A stretch of 49,636 nt of DNA, taken from contig JAJZAF010000005.1 in NCBI GenBank assembly GCA_021799595.1, positions 1-49,636 of the forward strand. Direction: 5' to 3'. Under the pieces are notes generated by a model. It was not told the origin of the DNA and made no database searches. It saw only the letters and a list, made by a program, of their open reading frames with translations. This document shows, one piece after another, positions 1 through 7,121 of this stretch. The position numbers and the translations under genes are program-made. Within the stretch, counting starts at the first letter, position 1; each line of letters starts with the position of its first letter. Origin of the DNA: a bacterium (lineage in GTDB: Bacteria > Patescibacteriota > Saccharimonadia > Saccharimonadales > UBA4665).

Positions 1-22
1 TAACTGTTTTTTTCATGTAGGA

Positions 23-59
23 GCACTCCTTTTTGCTAATAAGTATATTAGTGGAGTGC
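23..59. repeat. Imperfect inverted repeat / stem-loop
   Basis: GCACTCC (23-29) pairs with GGAGTGC (53-59), and inside it CTAATA (36-41) pairs with TATTAG (46-51) around an AGTA loop. A six-base T-rich bulge on the 5' side separates the two helices. No T-run follows on either strand, so it is not an obvious terminator. Its function is unknown; it lies in the gene-free left edge (1-144), where I see no other feature. Confidence 0.4.
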
Positions 60-144
60 CATAAAGTACTAATTCTAAAAGCTTAAGTTAACGGCAGTGA
101 TATGGCTGGCAGTAGTTAACGAATTTCCGACTGATTTGGCTATC

Positions 145-642
145 TCAGTTATTTAATCTGTCGGGGCTGGATAAAGATGATTTTGAGAAGTAGGTTTTAA
201 GTTTATCTGAGTAGGGCTTTTTCTCTTCTGCAGACGGCCAATAGCTGTCCTTGTAATTAAGGTATAGATTATCATTTTCGTATCTGGGAAAGATATGCAG
301 GTGATAATGCCATACATCCTGATTCCCAGCTGGTTCATTGTGTTGCCTGGTCGATACTCCATCACAGGAATAGATTTTCTTTAAAGCGACTGCTACTTCC
401 CTAGAGAAGTCAGCAATACTATGTCCTGTTTCTGACGGCATTACATATATGTTCTCTATGTGTTTGTTAGGAATAATTATTACGTGACCTGGATTTGATC
501 TCCACCACTTACCGGCGACGAATACGGTAATGGTGTCGTCTCTAAAGAATACATCCTCTTCTTGGCTACCTTTTTCCGTAGTCTGACCCTTTGCTATTTG
601 GCATAACGGGCATACATAATTTTCAGGCTCATGACTGTACAT
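145..642 (-). CDS. HIT-family (histidine triad) nucleotide hydrolase/transferase
   Basis: A 165-residue HIT-superfamily protein, expected to hydrolyse or transfer nucleoside-phosphate linkages in the cytoplasm. The histidine triad reads HYHLH at residues 112-116, followed by IFPR. An earlier GHVIIIPNKH segment (about 52-61) is the usual HIT core strand, and a CPLC pair at residues 11-14 could help bind zinc, as in many HIT proteins. A TTG codon lies one codon upstream, but I chose the ATG at 642 because a perfect TATAAT -10 box ends 8 nt before it, predicting a leaderless message. It is divergent from the histidine phosphatase gene. The family assignment is firm; the substrate is unknown. Confidence 0.9.
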   Translation of the reverse strand: MYSHEPENYVCPLCQIAKGQTTEKGSQEEDVFFRDDTITVFVAGKWWRSNPGHVIIIPNKHIENIYVMPSETGHSIADFSREVAVALKKIYSCDGVSTRQHNEPAGNQDVWHYHLHIFPRYENDNLYLNYKDSYWPSAEEKKPYSDKLKTYFSKSSLSSPDRLNN

Positions 643-649
643 CAACCTG

Positions 650-655
650 ATTATA
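650..655 (-). promoter_or_regulatory. -10 box TATAAT for the HIT gene
   Basis: Minus-strand TATAAT. Its 3' end is 8 nt from the ATG at 642, so transcription should begin at or next to the start codon. Confidence 0.65.
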
Positions 656-710
656 CCTTATACCCTAAGCTATCAGGCAAATTGGCGTGGCTGGCTATCT
701 CTAATGATTT

Positions 711-719
711 TGTTATAAT
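711..719 (+). promoter_or_regulatory. Extended -10 TGTTATAAT for the histidine phosphatase gene
   Basis: An extended -10 of TGn-TATAAT type ends 7 nt before the GTG start at 726, predicting a leaderless mRNA. There is no room for a Shine-Dalgarno sequence. Confidence 0.7.
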
Positions 720-725
720 CCAGCA

Positions 726-1259
726 GTGGCTGTTTATTTCCTTAGACACGGTGAAAGTGAAGCAAATGTTAGGGGTGTTTTTGATGGTCAGGGTCTAAAT
801 TCAGAGTTAACAAATCTTGGGCAGAAACAAGCAGAACTTGCAGCACAAGAATTAGTGAGTATAAATATTGAAGGTATTTACTCTTCTCCATTAAAGCGGG
901 CCAGGAAAACTGCCGAAATAGTATCAGAGGCAATAGGTTACCCGCTTAAACAAATAATGTTTGATGACCGTTTAATGGAACATGACGTAGGTAAACTATC
1001 TGGTCTTGCTTATGATACAGATGAATATGAAAGACGTAAGCTAGCAGGTGAAGCCGAAAATAATATAGATTTCCAGAAACGTATAGTTAGCTTCCTGCGA
1101 GAACTTAAGGGTTATAAACATAACATATTATTGGTTAGTCATGGAGGTGTTGGGAGCATGATTGAAGCTTCTAGAAGAGGTCTAGACGTCAGTGAATTCT
1201 ATGAAGTAGTTTCTTATCCTAATGCTCATATTGTTAAGCTAGATTTAGGATGGTTATAA
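726..1259 (+). CDS. Histidine phosphatase family protein (phosphoglycerate mutase-like)
   Basis: A 177-residue member of the histidine phosphatase superfamily. The phospho-acceptor motif RHGE is at residues 7-10 (H8), the second catalytic histidine lies in LLVSHGG (H139), and E85 in the LMEHDVG segment fits the usual acid position. These enzymes dephosphorylate small phosphomonoesters; similar sequences include cobalamin-pathway phosphatases and general phosphatases, so the substrate is open. It starts with GTG directly downstream of an extended -10 box, so it is probably leaderless. It ends at an intrinsic terminator and appears monocistronic. Confidence 0.88.
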   Translation: MAVYFLRHGESEANVRGVFDGQGLNSELTNLGQKQAELAAQELVSINIEGIYSSPLKRARKTAEIVSEAIGYPLKQIMFDDRLMEHDVGKLSGLAYDTDEYERRKLAGEAENNIDFQKRIVSFLRELKGYKHNILLVSHGGVGSMIEASRRGLDVSEFYEVVSYPNAHIVKLDLGWL

Positions 1260-1263
1260 TATC

Positions 1264-1291
1264 AAAGAATTCCTGTTGTAATTCTTTTTTT
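1264..1291 (+). terminator. Intrinsic terminator after the histidine phosphatase gene
   Basis: AAAGAATT (1264-1271) and AATTCTTT (1280-1287) form a perfect 8-bp stem with an 8-nt loop, running into a T-tract that ends at 1291. It starts five bases after the stop codon. Confidence 0.75.
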
Positions 1292-1318
1292 ACAGCTATA
1301 CATTCGACTTAATGATAT

Positions 1319-1804
1319 CTAGAAGCTTGATTGAGGATGTGTATTTGGATATGGAGGCTTAACAATTGGCGGAGCTTCAGACTGAGTTAGTGTTGAGAAT
1401 GGAATTTGTTCTAGTTTTTGGTCTTGTATATTGCCGCTTGGCGATGAATTAACTTCATCTAATGTCATCTGACCTTCATAATGATACTCACCGTCTGGAG
1501 GTATAACAAATACATCACCAGACTGTACATCATGTGTTTCATTTCCTAAGGTAAACCTACCAGTGCCATCTAAAACTGTATAAGTTCTAGTTGTATCTCC
1601 CATCATCCTTTTACGGGGATGACTACCGTGAACATCTATTCGTAATAAACTTAATGTTCCATCGGCAGCTGTGTAATATATATGGCCGTCAAAACCTTCT
1701 CTACTAAACCCCTCAGTTTCACTTAACTGTATTCGTCTAGGCTGTTTGCTGGAGTCTGGCATGTCTTCGCTCATCGTTGTTAACATATTAACAATCCCTG
1801 ACAT
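1319..1804 (-). CDS. Cupin-domain protein
   Basis: A 161-residue protein with a single cupin barrel at about residues 50-110. The second half of the fold is the clearest part: a YTVLDGTGRFTLG strand pair, then VQSGDVFVIPPDGEYHY. The usual metal-binding histidines are only partly present (H60 region and the HYH near residue 107), so an enzymatic role is uncertain; it may be a small-ligand binding protein. The C-terminal 40 residues are polar and proline-rich and look disordered. The start is ambiguous: a TACAAT box ends only two bases before the ATG at 1804, so ATG 1786 is a reasonable alternative. The next gene upstream is the tRNA on the same strand. Confidence 0.7.
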   Translation of the reverse strand: MSGIVNMLTTMSEDMPDSSKQPRRIQLSETEGFSREGFDGHIYYTAADGTLSLLRIDVHGSHPRKRMMGDTTRTYTVLDGTGRFTLGNETHDVQSGDVFVIPPDGEYHYEGQMTLDEVNSSPSGNIQDQKLEQIPFSTLTQSEAPPIVKPPYPNTHPQSSF

Positions 1805-1851
1805 TATTGTAAAAACATATTAAGCAATATGAACACCTTTGGTGCAAGTCT

Positions 1852-1925
1852 TGGCTGGGGATGAGGGATTCGAACCCCCGATCACGGGACCAGAACCCGT
1901 TGCCTTACCGCTTGGCTAATCCCCA
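1852..1925 (-). tRNA. tRNA-Gln (anticodon CUG), CCA encoded
   Basis: On the minus strand the acceptor stem TGGGGAT (1919-1925) pairs perfectly with ATCCCCA (1856-1862), followed by discriminator G and an encoded CCA (1852-1854). The anticodon stem ACGGG/CCCGT closes the loop TTCTGGT, giving anticodon CTG for codon CAG. The T-arm has the conserved TTCGAAT loop. The U-A first pair and G discriminator are typical of glutamine tRNAs. With GatCAB encoded in the same window, it is probably charged with Glu and then amidated. Confidence 0.97.
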
Positions 1926-2034
1926 GTAAAACCTAGGTCTATCACAAAGCAGGATTATAACGAAATTTGATCGATAAAACCAACGCCTAGTAAACTTAAA
2001 AAGTTCTTTAGCCGTTCATTAAATTAAGATGCTT

Positions 2035-2064
2035 GTTGTATGTGTATCATATAACACATACAAC
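2035..2064. repeat. Perfect 11-bp inverted repeat upstream of metK
   Basis: GTTGTATGTGT (2035-2045) and ACACATACAAC (2054-2064) are exact reverse complements around an 8-base AT-rich spacer. No T-run follows on either strand, so it is not an obvious terminator. It lies about 50 bp upstream of the metK -10 box, suggesting a protein-binding operator or a structured RNA. It sits in the 373-base gene-free stretch 1926-2298, which otherwise holds the metK promoter and riboswitch. Confidence 0.5.
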
Positions 2065-2113
2065 TTTGCATAAAGCTACAAATACACAAATATGTACAGT
2101 TTGTTAAACGTTA

Positions 2114-2122
2114 TGATATAGT
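2114..2122 (+). promoter_or_regulatory. Extended -10 TGATATAGT for metK
   Basis: A TGn-TATAGT extended -10 box places the transcription start near 2129, just upstream of the riboswitch aptamer. No good -35 was found at 17-18 nt. Confidence 0.5.
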
Positions 2123-2149
2123 CTAAGTACTTTAACAAGTTTAGATATA

Positions 2150-2298
2150 AAGAGTGCGGTGAGAGATCTAGCTCAATGACCCGTCAGCAACCTGGCCGAA
2201 GAAGGCAAGGTGCTCCATCTAGCCCTACATAAACGGGAAAGATATTAATAGTATCCTTTCTCGTTCGTAGAAGGCGGAATCAAGAGAAAGGATTTTTA
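2150..2298 (+). promoter_or_regulatory. SAM-clan (SAM-I/SAM-IV-like) riboswitch controlling metK translation
   Basis: The leader carries a SAM-riboswitch core: CAGCAACCT (2185-2193), a small CCTgGCC/GGCaAGG hairpin and AAGGTGCT, the order seen in the SAM-I/SAM-IV clan. A hairpin with TGA (2177-2179) and TCA (2184-2186) exposes loop CCCG (2180-2183), which can form a pseudoknot with CGGG (2234-2237), as in SAM-IV-type aptamers. The expression platform is visible too: ATCCTTTCTC (2253-2262) is a perfect 10-base complement of GAGAAAGGAT (2284-2293), which contains the metK Shine-Dalgarno. The same strand can instead pair with CGGGAAAG (2234-2241). SAM binding would hold CGGG in the pseudoknot and free the anti-SD strand. 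The class assignment is from memory of the consensus, not a covariance search. Confidence 0.8.
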
Positions 2299-3429
2299 AT
2301 GACAAAAGTAGAAAGCCATCAATTATTTACCAGCGAGTCAGTTTGTGCTGGTCACCCGGATAAGATTTGTGATGCCATCAGTGACGCAATTCTTGATGCT
2401 GCAATAACAGAAGATCCAACAAGCAGGACCGCTATTGAGAGTGTTGCTGGTGCCAACAAAATTGCATTGTTCGGTGAAATCAAAACGACAGCTCAACTTG
2501 ACTTTGAGGCAATAGCCAGAAAAAAAATAGAAGAAGACTTAGGATATAATAACCCAGAATGGCATTTTGGACCGAAATCTGAATTCAGTAACGATGTGCA
2601 TCGTCAATCTCCGGATATTGCAGTTGGCGTCGATATTGACGGTGCTGGTGATCAAGGAATGATGTTCGGGTTCGCCATTAATGAGACACCGGAATTTATG
2701 CCAATGCCAATTGCTCTTGCTCACGCTTTAACCAAACGTGTTGATGAAACTCGTATAAAAAAGGATTTGCAGTGGCTCAGACCTGATGGGAAGGCTCAAG
2801 TTACTATTCGTTATGAAGAAGACGGTCGTCCTGTTTCGGTAGGGAAACTGGTTTTAGCTCTTGCTCACGATGAAGAAACTGAACAAAAACAAGTAAGACT
2901 TGATGCTATCGAGCACATCATTCTACCTATATTAGAAGAATATGGTTTTGACTTACCTGCAGATGACGACATTATTATCAACGGAACAGGTGTTTGGCAT
3001 ATTCCTGGTCCAGAGAGTGATGCTGGATTGACTGGCAGAAAGATTGTTGTTGATACGTATGGCGGTTATGCTCGTGTTGGCGGTGGTGCATTCAGCGGCA
3101 AGGACCCAAGCAAAGTTGATCGATCTGGCGCGTATGCTGCTCGCTACATAGCTAAAAATATTGTCGCAAATGGGCTTGCAACGAAATGTGAGGTTGGCTT
3201 GGCATACGTTATTGGTCAGCCCAGGCCGCTTATGCAGACTATTGATACATTTGGTACTGCTACTGTCAGCGAACAGGCGTTGTATGATTTTAAGGATAAA
3301 CTGATTGATACTTCAGTGAAAGGCATCTGTGATACGCTAAACCTACGTCGTCCCATATACAGTCAAACTAGCGCCTATGGCCATTTTGGGAAACCAGGAT
3401 TACCTTGGGAGGCGATAGTAAATATTTAA
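2299..3429 (+). CDS. metK: S-adenosylmethionine synthetase
   Basis: A 376-residue methionine adenosyltransferase that makes S-adenosylmethionine from methionine and ATP in the cytoplasm. All signature blocks are present: GHPDKICDAISDA from residue 18, GAGDQGMMFGFA near 115, and the phosphate-binding GGGAFSGKDPSKVDRS near 261. The length is normal for bacterial MetK (about 380-400). The ATG is 5-6 nt from an AAAGGA Shine-Dalgarno embedded in the riboswitch expression platform, so it should be repressed when SAM is high. It converges with rarA, ten bases away, with no obvious terminator between them. Confidence 0.97.
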   Translation: MTKVESHQLFTSESVCAGHPDKICDAISDAILDAAITEDPTSRTAIESVAGANKIALFGEIKTTAQLDFEAIARKKIEEDLGYNNPEWHFGPKSEFSNDVHRQSPDIAVGVDIDGAGDQGMMFGFAINETPEFMPMPIALAHALTKRVDETRIKKDLQWLRPDGKAQVTIRYEEDGRPVSVGKLVLALAHDEETEQKQVRLDAIEHIILPILEEYGFDLPADDDIIINGTGVWHIPGPESDAGLTGRKIVVDTYGGYARVGGGAFSGKDPSKVDRSGAYAARYIAKNIVANGLATKCEVGLAYVIGQPRPLMQTIDTFGTATVSEQALYDFKDKLIDTSVKGICDTLNLRRPIYSQTSAYGHFGKPGLPWEAIVNI

Positions 3430-3439
3430 GCATTAAGCA

Positions 3440-4627
3440 TCACTTTGAGAAAAAATCTTGCCCTTGAAGTTCGGGCGGCAAAAAACCCTTCGGATGGACA
3501 AAGCCGGCTTGCCATTTTATATCCTTGCCATAGCCTAAATCTTTCATAAGTTTTGTTGGTGCATTTCTAAGATGCAGTGGTACCGGTAAATCTGCATAAT
3601 CATGAGCTGCAACATGCGCTTTTTGCATCGCATTAGCTATATCTCGTGACTTTGGTGCTTTTGCCAACACGGCTGCGCAGTGAAATAGGTTGTACTGCCC
3701 TTCTGGTAAACCGATACGTTCAATAGCCAGAAAGGTAGAAACTGCCAGGTTTAGGGCGGCTGGAGCGGCCAAGCCAATATCCTCGGATGCGAAAGTTACC
3801 ATTCGTCTGGCTATGAATTTCGGGTCTTCACCAGCTGCGAGCATGCGTTCTAGATAGTACAAAGCTGCGGTCGCATCTGAGCCACGCATTGATTTAATAA
3901 AGGCACTGATGAGGTTGTAGTGGTACTCTCCTTTTTTGTCATAACCGGGAACATGCTTTTGGGCTGCAGTCTCAACCATCGCTTGGTTGATGGTTTTACG
4001 ACCGGCCACTCGTAGCGCGAGCTCAAGTGTGCCAAGGGCTACTCGCGCATCACCACCGGAGAGCTCAGCGATGAGATCGATAGTAGCGGTCGGCAAACGT
4101 TTGTTGCTTAAAGATAATTTGTCCTTAACCTGGTTAAGAAGATATACCATCTCGGCTTTGGCAAGCGGCTCTAGTACTATTACTCGAGAACGGGACAGTA
4201 AGGGTCGAATAACTTCAAAACTTGGATTCTCGGTGGTAGCACCAATAAGAATGATGGTGCCATTTTCAACATAGGGCAAAAAAGCATCTTGCTGGGCCTT
4301 ATTAAAACGATGAATTTCATCAACAAATAAAACTGTCTGCTGTCCAAGACGTTGATTTTGTTCGGCTTTGGCAATGATCTTCATAACATCAGCTTTGCCA
4401 GCTGTGACTGCACTTAGTTCTACGAACTCGGCGCCAGTTTGTTCGGTCATGAGACGAGCCAGAGTTGTTTTGCCACTACCGGGCGGTCCCCATAAGATAA
4501 GACTGGTTAGTTGACCACGCTCTACCATCTCTCGAATTATCTTGCCTTTGGTAAGCAGGTGCTTTTGTCCCACTATTTCTTCTAAGGTTCGTGGTCGTAG
4601 TTTATCTGCAAGAGGTTGATTATCCAT
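3440..4627 (-). CDS. rarA: Replication-associated recombination protein A (AAA+ ATPase)
   Basis: A 395-residue RarA/MgsA-family clamp-loader-like AAA+ ATPase acting at stalled replication forks. Walker A GPPGSGKT is at 47-54, Walker B VDEIHRF at about 102-108, and sensor 1 GATTENPSFEV follows near residue 130. The C-terminal half carries the helical tetramerisation region with the SDATAALYYLERML segment typical of the family. Full length. The ATG is preceded at 8 nt by a perfect TATAAT, so the mRNA is probably leaderless. It is divergent from the unknown gene at 4696; the 68-bp spacer carries both -10 boxes. Confidence 0.95.
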   Translation of the reverse strand: MDNQPLADKLRPRTLEEIVGQKHLLTKGKIIREMVERGQLTSLILWGPPGSGKTTLARLMTEQTGAEFVELSAVTAGKADVMKIIAKAEQNQRLGQQTVLFVDEIHRFNKAQQDAFLPYVENGTIILIGATTENPSFEVIRPLLSRSRVIVLEPLAKAEMVYLLNQVKDKLSLSNKRLPTATIDLIAELSGGDARVALGTLELALRVAGRKTINQAMVETAAQKHVPGYDKKGEYHYNLISAFIKSMRGSDATAALYYLERMLAAGEDPKFIARRMVTFASEDIGLAAPAALNLAVSTFLAIERIGLPEGQYNLFHCAAVLAKAPKSRDIANAMQKAHVAAHDYADLPVPLHLRNAPTKLMKDLGYGKDIKWQAGFVHPKGFLPPELQGQDFFSK

Positions 4628-4634
4628 ATAGTTT

Positions 4635-4640
4635 ATTATA
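4635..4640 (-). promoter_or_regulatory. -10 box TATAAT for rarA
   Basis: Minus-strand TATAAT whose 3' end is 8 nt from the rarA ATG, predicting transcription from the start codon. Confidence 0.65.
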
Positions 4641-4682
4641 CGTGAAAAATGAGTTACTTTTTACATATAAATATATTTGTTA

Positions 4683-4688
4683 TATAAT
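4683..4688 (+). promoter_or_regulatory. -10 box TATAAT for the gene at 4696
   Basis: TATAAT ends 8 nt before the ATG at 4696. It supports that start over an upstream in-frame GTG at 4591, which would sit inside rarA. Confidence 0.65.
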
Positions 4689-4695
4689 ATTACTG

Positions 4696-5070
4696 ATGGA
4701 TTACGAAGGTTTATACAAGAAAAGCAATAATGAAGAAATGCAAATAAGCTATGGTGAGCCTTCCAGTCACGGTGCTTTAATATGGGCCGGTAAATTCCAT
4801 AGCTTTAAGGTAGTCGACTTGCCGACGGATGACGTTCTTAGTGAATTTGATGAGAATGGTACCATCGTATATCTCATTGCTAGCCATTTACCCCGAAACC
4901 TGACCCAAGCTTATCAGTGCCTCACCCAAACGGAAACTCTCATAAAACATCTTGATCCTTCATATCTGCCGGAACGTTTCGTGCAACAAGATAGACTGTG
5001 GGGAACAAACAACGTCTGTAACGCTCGTATTGTAACTGATACTCGCTATGATACCGGCGAAGAGGAATAG
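4696..5070 (+). CDS. Uncharacterised 124-residue protein
   Basis: I do not recognise this family. The protein is soluble in appearance, acidic overall, and has no predicted membrane segment or signal peptide. It starts MDYEGLYKKSN, carries a compact hydrophobic core (GTIVYLIASHL, about residues 55-65) and ends in an acidic tail TGEEE. The start is set by a TATAAT box 8 nt upstream, giving a leaderless transcript. It is divergent from rarA and is followed by a separate promoter for a small RNA, so it appears monocistronic. The coding call rests on the uninterrupted frame, the promoter and neighbour-like codon use. Confidence 0.65.
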   Translation: MDYEGLYKKSNNEEMQISYGEPSSHGALIWAGKFHSFKVVDLPTDDVLSEFDENGTIVYLIASHLPRNLTQAYQCLTQTETLIKHLDPSYLPERFVQQDRLWGTNNVCNARIVTDTRYDTGEEE

Positions 5071-5121
5071 TAGAAGTAGCTAGTTGTGGATAAGCAGAGT
5101 AAAAAATATAACAATATACTA

Positions 5122-5150
5122 TTGACAGCTTTTATCGTCAGTCCTATAGT
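5122..5150 (+). promoter_or_regulatory. Strong promoter TTGACA-17-TATAGT for a small RNA
   Basis: A perfect -35 (5122-5127), a 17-nt spacer and TATAGT (5145-5150) place the start near 5157. It is among the most consensus-like sigma70-type promoters in the window, yet no ORF begins downstream before the terminator. Confidence 0.75.
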
Positions 5151-5156
5151 GAAACT

Positions 5157-5239
5157 TAGTCACTGTGAGGTGACAAGCAACGTTAACTAGCAATAGTTAT
5201 AGTTGTGCAACAAAAGAGCCCCTCAAAAGGCTCTTTTTT
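5157..5239 (+). ncRNA. Candidate small RNA or attenuated leader (about 83 nt)
   Basis: The RNA lies between a near-consensus promoter and an intrinsic terminator and contains no plausible ORF. Three hairpins are visible. The first is GTCAC/GTGAC (5159-5163 with 5170-5174) with loop TGTGAG. The second is a 6-bp TAACTA/TAGTTA stem capped by a GCAA tetraloop and extended by weaker outer pairs. The third is the terminator. TGAGG (5166-5170, at the first loop's edge) is complementary to CCTCA (5221-5225) in the terminator loop, so a loop-loop contact is possible. It does not match SRP, tmRNA, 6S or RNase P RNA as I know them. It could be a free small RNA or a leader controlling the gene at 5279. 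Confidence 0.55.
5212..5239 (+). terminator. Intrinsic terminator of the small RNA
   Basis: AAAAGAGCC (5212-5220) pairs with GGCTCTTTT (5229-5237) around an 8-nt loop and runs into six T residues. Confidence 0.85.
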
Positions 5240-5278
5240 GTTTTTTCACTATATAAAGAAAGTAAAGCCAATACTTCG

Positions 5279-6088
5279 ATGAAAACTTCTTTACCCTCAT
5301 TAATGTATAAAACTTTTCTGCCCAATAAAGCCTATATTCAGAACTTGCTATTGACTATGAGTGCCTGGCAGCGAGCTTTTTTATCTCCCAGACGACCTGA
5401 TCAGAGCCAATACGGATTAACCGTGCACGTGCGAGGCGCGGTAACACAGCCGTGTTGTGTAGATGGGTCTCCAAAATCCATCAGCCTGGATCTGGTGGCT
5501 CATAAGATTCGCTTTGGAATGCAGCACTGGAGGTTAGAAGAGTTGAGTGGCCAACAGCTTTTTGATTGGCTTTCTCTATGGAGTGCCAAGCATGGCGTAC
5601 AGCTACCGAAACCGGGCTTTACGAAAGCACCTGGCCACTACAGTGAGGAGCAGACAAATAGCTATGCTACTGTCTTGTGGTGGTCTCATGCTGTGCTGAA
5701 AAAGATCAGCAACAAGCTGACAGAAGGAGCGTGTAGCTCGCTACTACTATATCCACACCATTTTGATACGGCGTTTAGTTGGTATCCCTTCCATGACAGT
5801 CGTCAATTAACTGTTGGTTTCTCGCCAGGCGATGAGCATCTAGAGGAAGCGTACTTTTACTTGACTGCCTATCCCGAGCTATCCAGTTTGCCGGGCCTTG
5901 TTGTACCTCCAGCTGCAGTCTGGCAGCAAACTGGTTTTCATGGTTATGCGCTATATTATGACCGACTTCGACATTTGACGGAGCCTGATAAGAACGTGAC
6001 CATTTCTATGCTTGAGTTGCTGAAGGCAGCAAGCAGTCTTATGCGAGTTGACGTTGACGGTCAGTCTCATCCTCAATCTCATGGTTGA
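5279..6088 (+). CDS. DUF5996-like uncharacterised protein
   Basis: A 269-residue protein resembling the DUF5996 family in its second half: a YPHHFDTAFSW segment (about 157-167), then TVGFSPGD, then EEAYFYLTAYPE, matching the order FD..., GF-PG..., Y-YPEP in that family. The N-terminal half (HVRGAVTQPCCVDG and KIRFGMQHWRL) is compatible but weaker. No membrane segment or signal peptide is seen. The function is unknown. It lies 40 bp downstream of the small-RNA terminator and could be regulated by read-through. Its last 50 bases overlap the 3' end of the convergent CNNM/CBS gene. Confidence 0.7.
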   Translation: MKTSLPSLMYKTFLPNKAYIQNLLLTMSAWQRAFLSPRRPDQSQYGLTVHVRGAVTQPCCVDGSPKSISLDLVAHKIRFGMQHWRLEELSGQQLFDWLSLWSAKHGVQLPKPGFTKAPGHYSEEQTNSYATVLWWSHAVLKKISNKLTEGACSSLLLYPHHFDTAFSWYPFHDSRQLTVGFSPGDEHLEEAYFYLTAYPELSSLPGLVVPPAAVWQQTGFHGYALYYDRLRHLTEPDKNVTISMLELLKAASSLMRVDVDGQSHPQSHG

Positions 6089-7019
6089 CAATTTCTTCTA
6101 ACAGGTCCTCAATCGTAACAATACCAATAATCTCATCGTCTCTTTCGATCGGTATAAGGTGGGTACCAGCAGCAATAAATTTACGAAACATTGTATCTAG
6201 TGCCGTCATGCTACCAACCAATTGACTTGGATAAAGCGACAATTCGTCAACCCGATAATTACGTTCATTAAAATCGATGTCGATAAGGTCTTTCATAAGC
6301 AAAACACCGTAGCATTTTGTAAGTGCCGTATTAAAGACCGGAATGCGACTGAAGCCTTGGTCTTTAATCTCATCTATTTTGGCATCGTTGAGCAGGGTGT
6401 TGGGAGTAAGCCAGTAGGTATGGTTGATGTCAGTCATAATGTCTCGTACTCGCTTTTCGCTGAGGCCTAAAGCTCCTCGCATGATTTCTATTTCATCCTC
6501 ATCGAGTTCGCTGGATTTGTTTTGCATATGTTCAGATATCAGCAGCCCTAATTCTCGGCGACTTTGAAGTTTAGCCCGCTGATGCGGAAATAGGTTATCC
6601 AGTAGTACTTCCAATGGGTGACTGATTAGATACGTCATGAATGTAATCAGACGCAAAAAAGGCGCAAAAAAGCTTGACCATCTAAGCGGATTTTTTAGAA
6701 ACAAAGCTTGAGGCAGTATCTCGCCTAAGGTAACGATTAGAAGCGTACTGATCAGTCCAGCAATCCAACCATTCAGACGCTGACTCAGCACGAGCGACGT
6801 GGCTGAGACTGCCGCCACATTTGTTAATAGAATACTTGCAAGTGTTAAGTGAGCACGTTGTCTTAGCGGCAGTATCCGCTTTGCTTGCCGGTTGCCAAGC
6901 TTGGCTTTACGACGCAAGTCACTGATATCCAGCGACATAACAGCGATGTTCAGACCGGAACAGATAGCTGATGCTAATATCAGTAAAATTACAGTAATTG
7001 TTATAGCCAAGATGCTCAC
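6039..7019 (-). CDS. CNNM (DUF21) transmembrane protein with CBS pair, HlyC/CorC-type
   Basis: A 326-residue membrane protein of the CNNM/CorB family, linked in other bacteria to magnesium or cobalt efflux. The N-terminal DUF21 region holds about three or four membrane spans within residues 3-135, with the conserved TLGEILPQAL loop. A CBS pair occupies about residues 190-310 (IMTDINHTYWL, GFSRIPVFN, GIVTIEDLLEEIV). The C-terminal CorC/HlyC domain seen in longer relatives is missing; the protein stops soon after the second CBS. It starts at GTG 7019, and no Shine-Dalgarno is evident. Its end overlaps the DUF5996-like gene by 50 bp in antisense. Confidence 0.9.
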   Translation of the reverse strand: MSILAITITVILLILASAICSGLNIAVMSLDISDLRRKAKLGNRQAKRILPLRQRAHLTLASILLTNVAAVSATSLVLSQRLNGWIAGLISTLLIVTLGEILPQALFLKNPLRWSSFFAPFLRLITFMTYLISHPLEVLLDNLFPHQRAKLQSRRELGLLISEHMQNKSSELDEDEIEIMRGALGLSEKRVRDIMTDINHTYWLTPNTLLNDAKIDEIKDQGFSRIPVFNTALTKCYGVLLMKDLIDIDFNERNYRVDELSLYPSQLVGSMTALDTMFRKFIAAGTHLIPIERDDEIIGIVTIEDLLEEIVNHEIEDETDRQRQLA

Positions 7020-7084
7020 GGTTTACGTGCCTGATTTTTGCTTTTTCGTCTGCTCACTCTTTAACTATTGTACACCTTCTCTCA

Positions 7085-7114
7085 TTGCTTCTCTCTTCTC
7101 TCTACCCGTATACT
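7085..7114 (+). promoter_or_regulatory. Promoter TTGCTT-18-TATACT for the alpha/beta hydrolase
   Basis: The -10 TATACT (7109-7114) ends 8 nt before the ATG at 7122; TTGCTT (7085-7090) lies 18 nt upstream. A leaderless mRNA is predicted. Confidence 0.6.
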
Positions 7115-7121
7115 GAAAATT

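Noticed and set aside
2035-2064. The 11-bp inverted repeat as an intrinsic terminator
   Set aside because: No T-run follows on either strand, and the stem is not GC-rich.
5157-5239. The small RNA as SRP (4.5S) RNA
   Set aside because: It lacks the conserved SRP apical-loop motif (GGAA tetraloop with the asymmetric AGCA/AGG internal loop).
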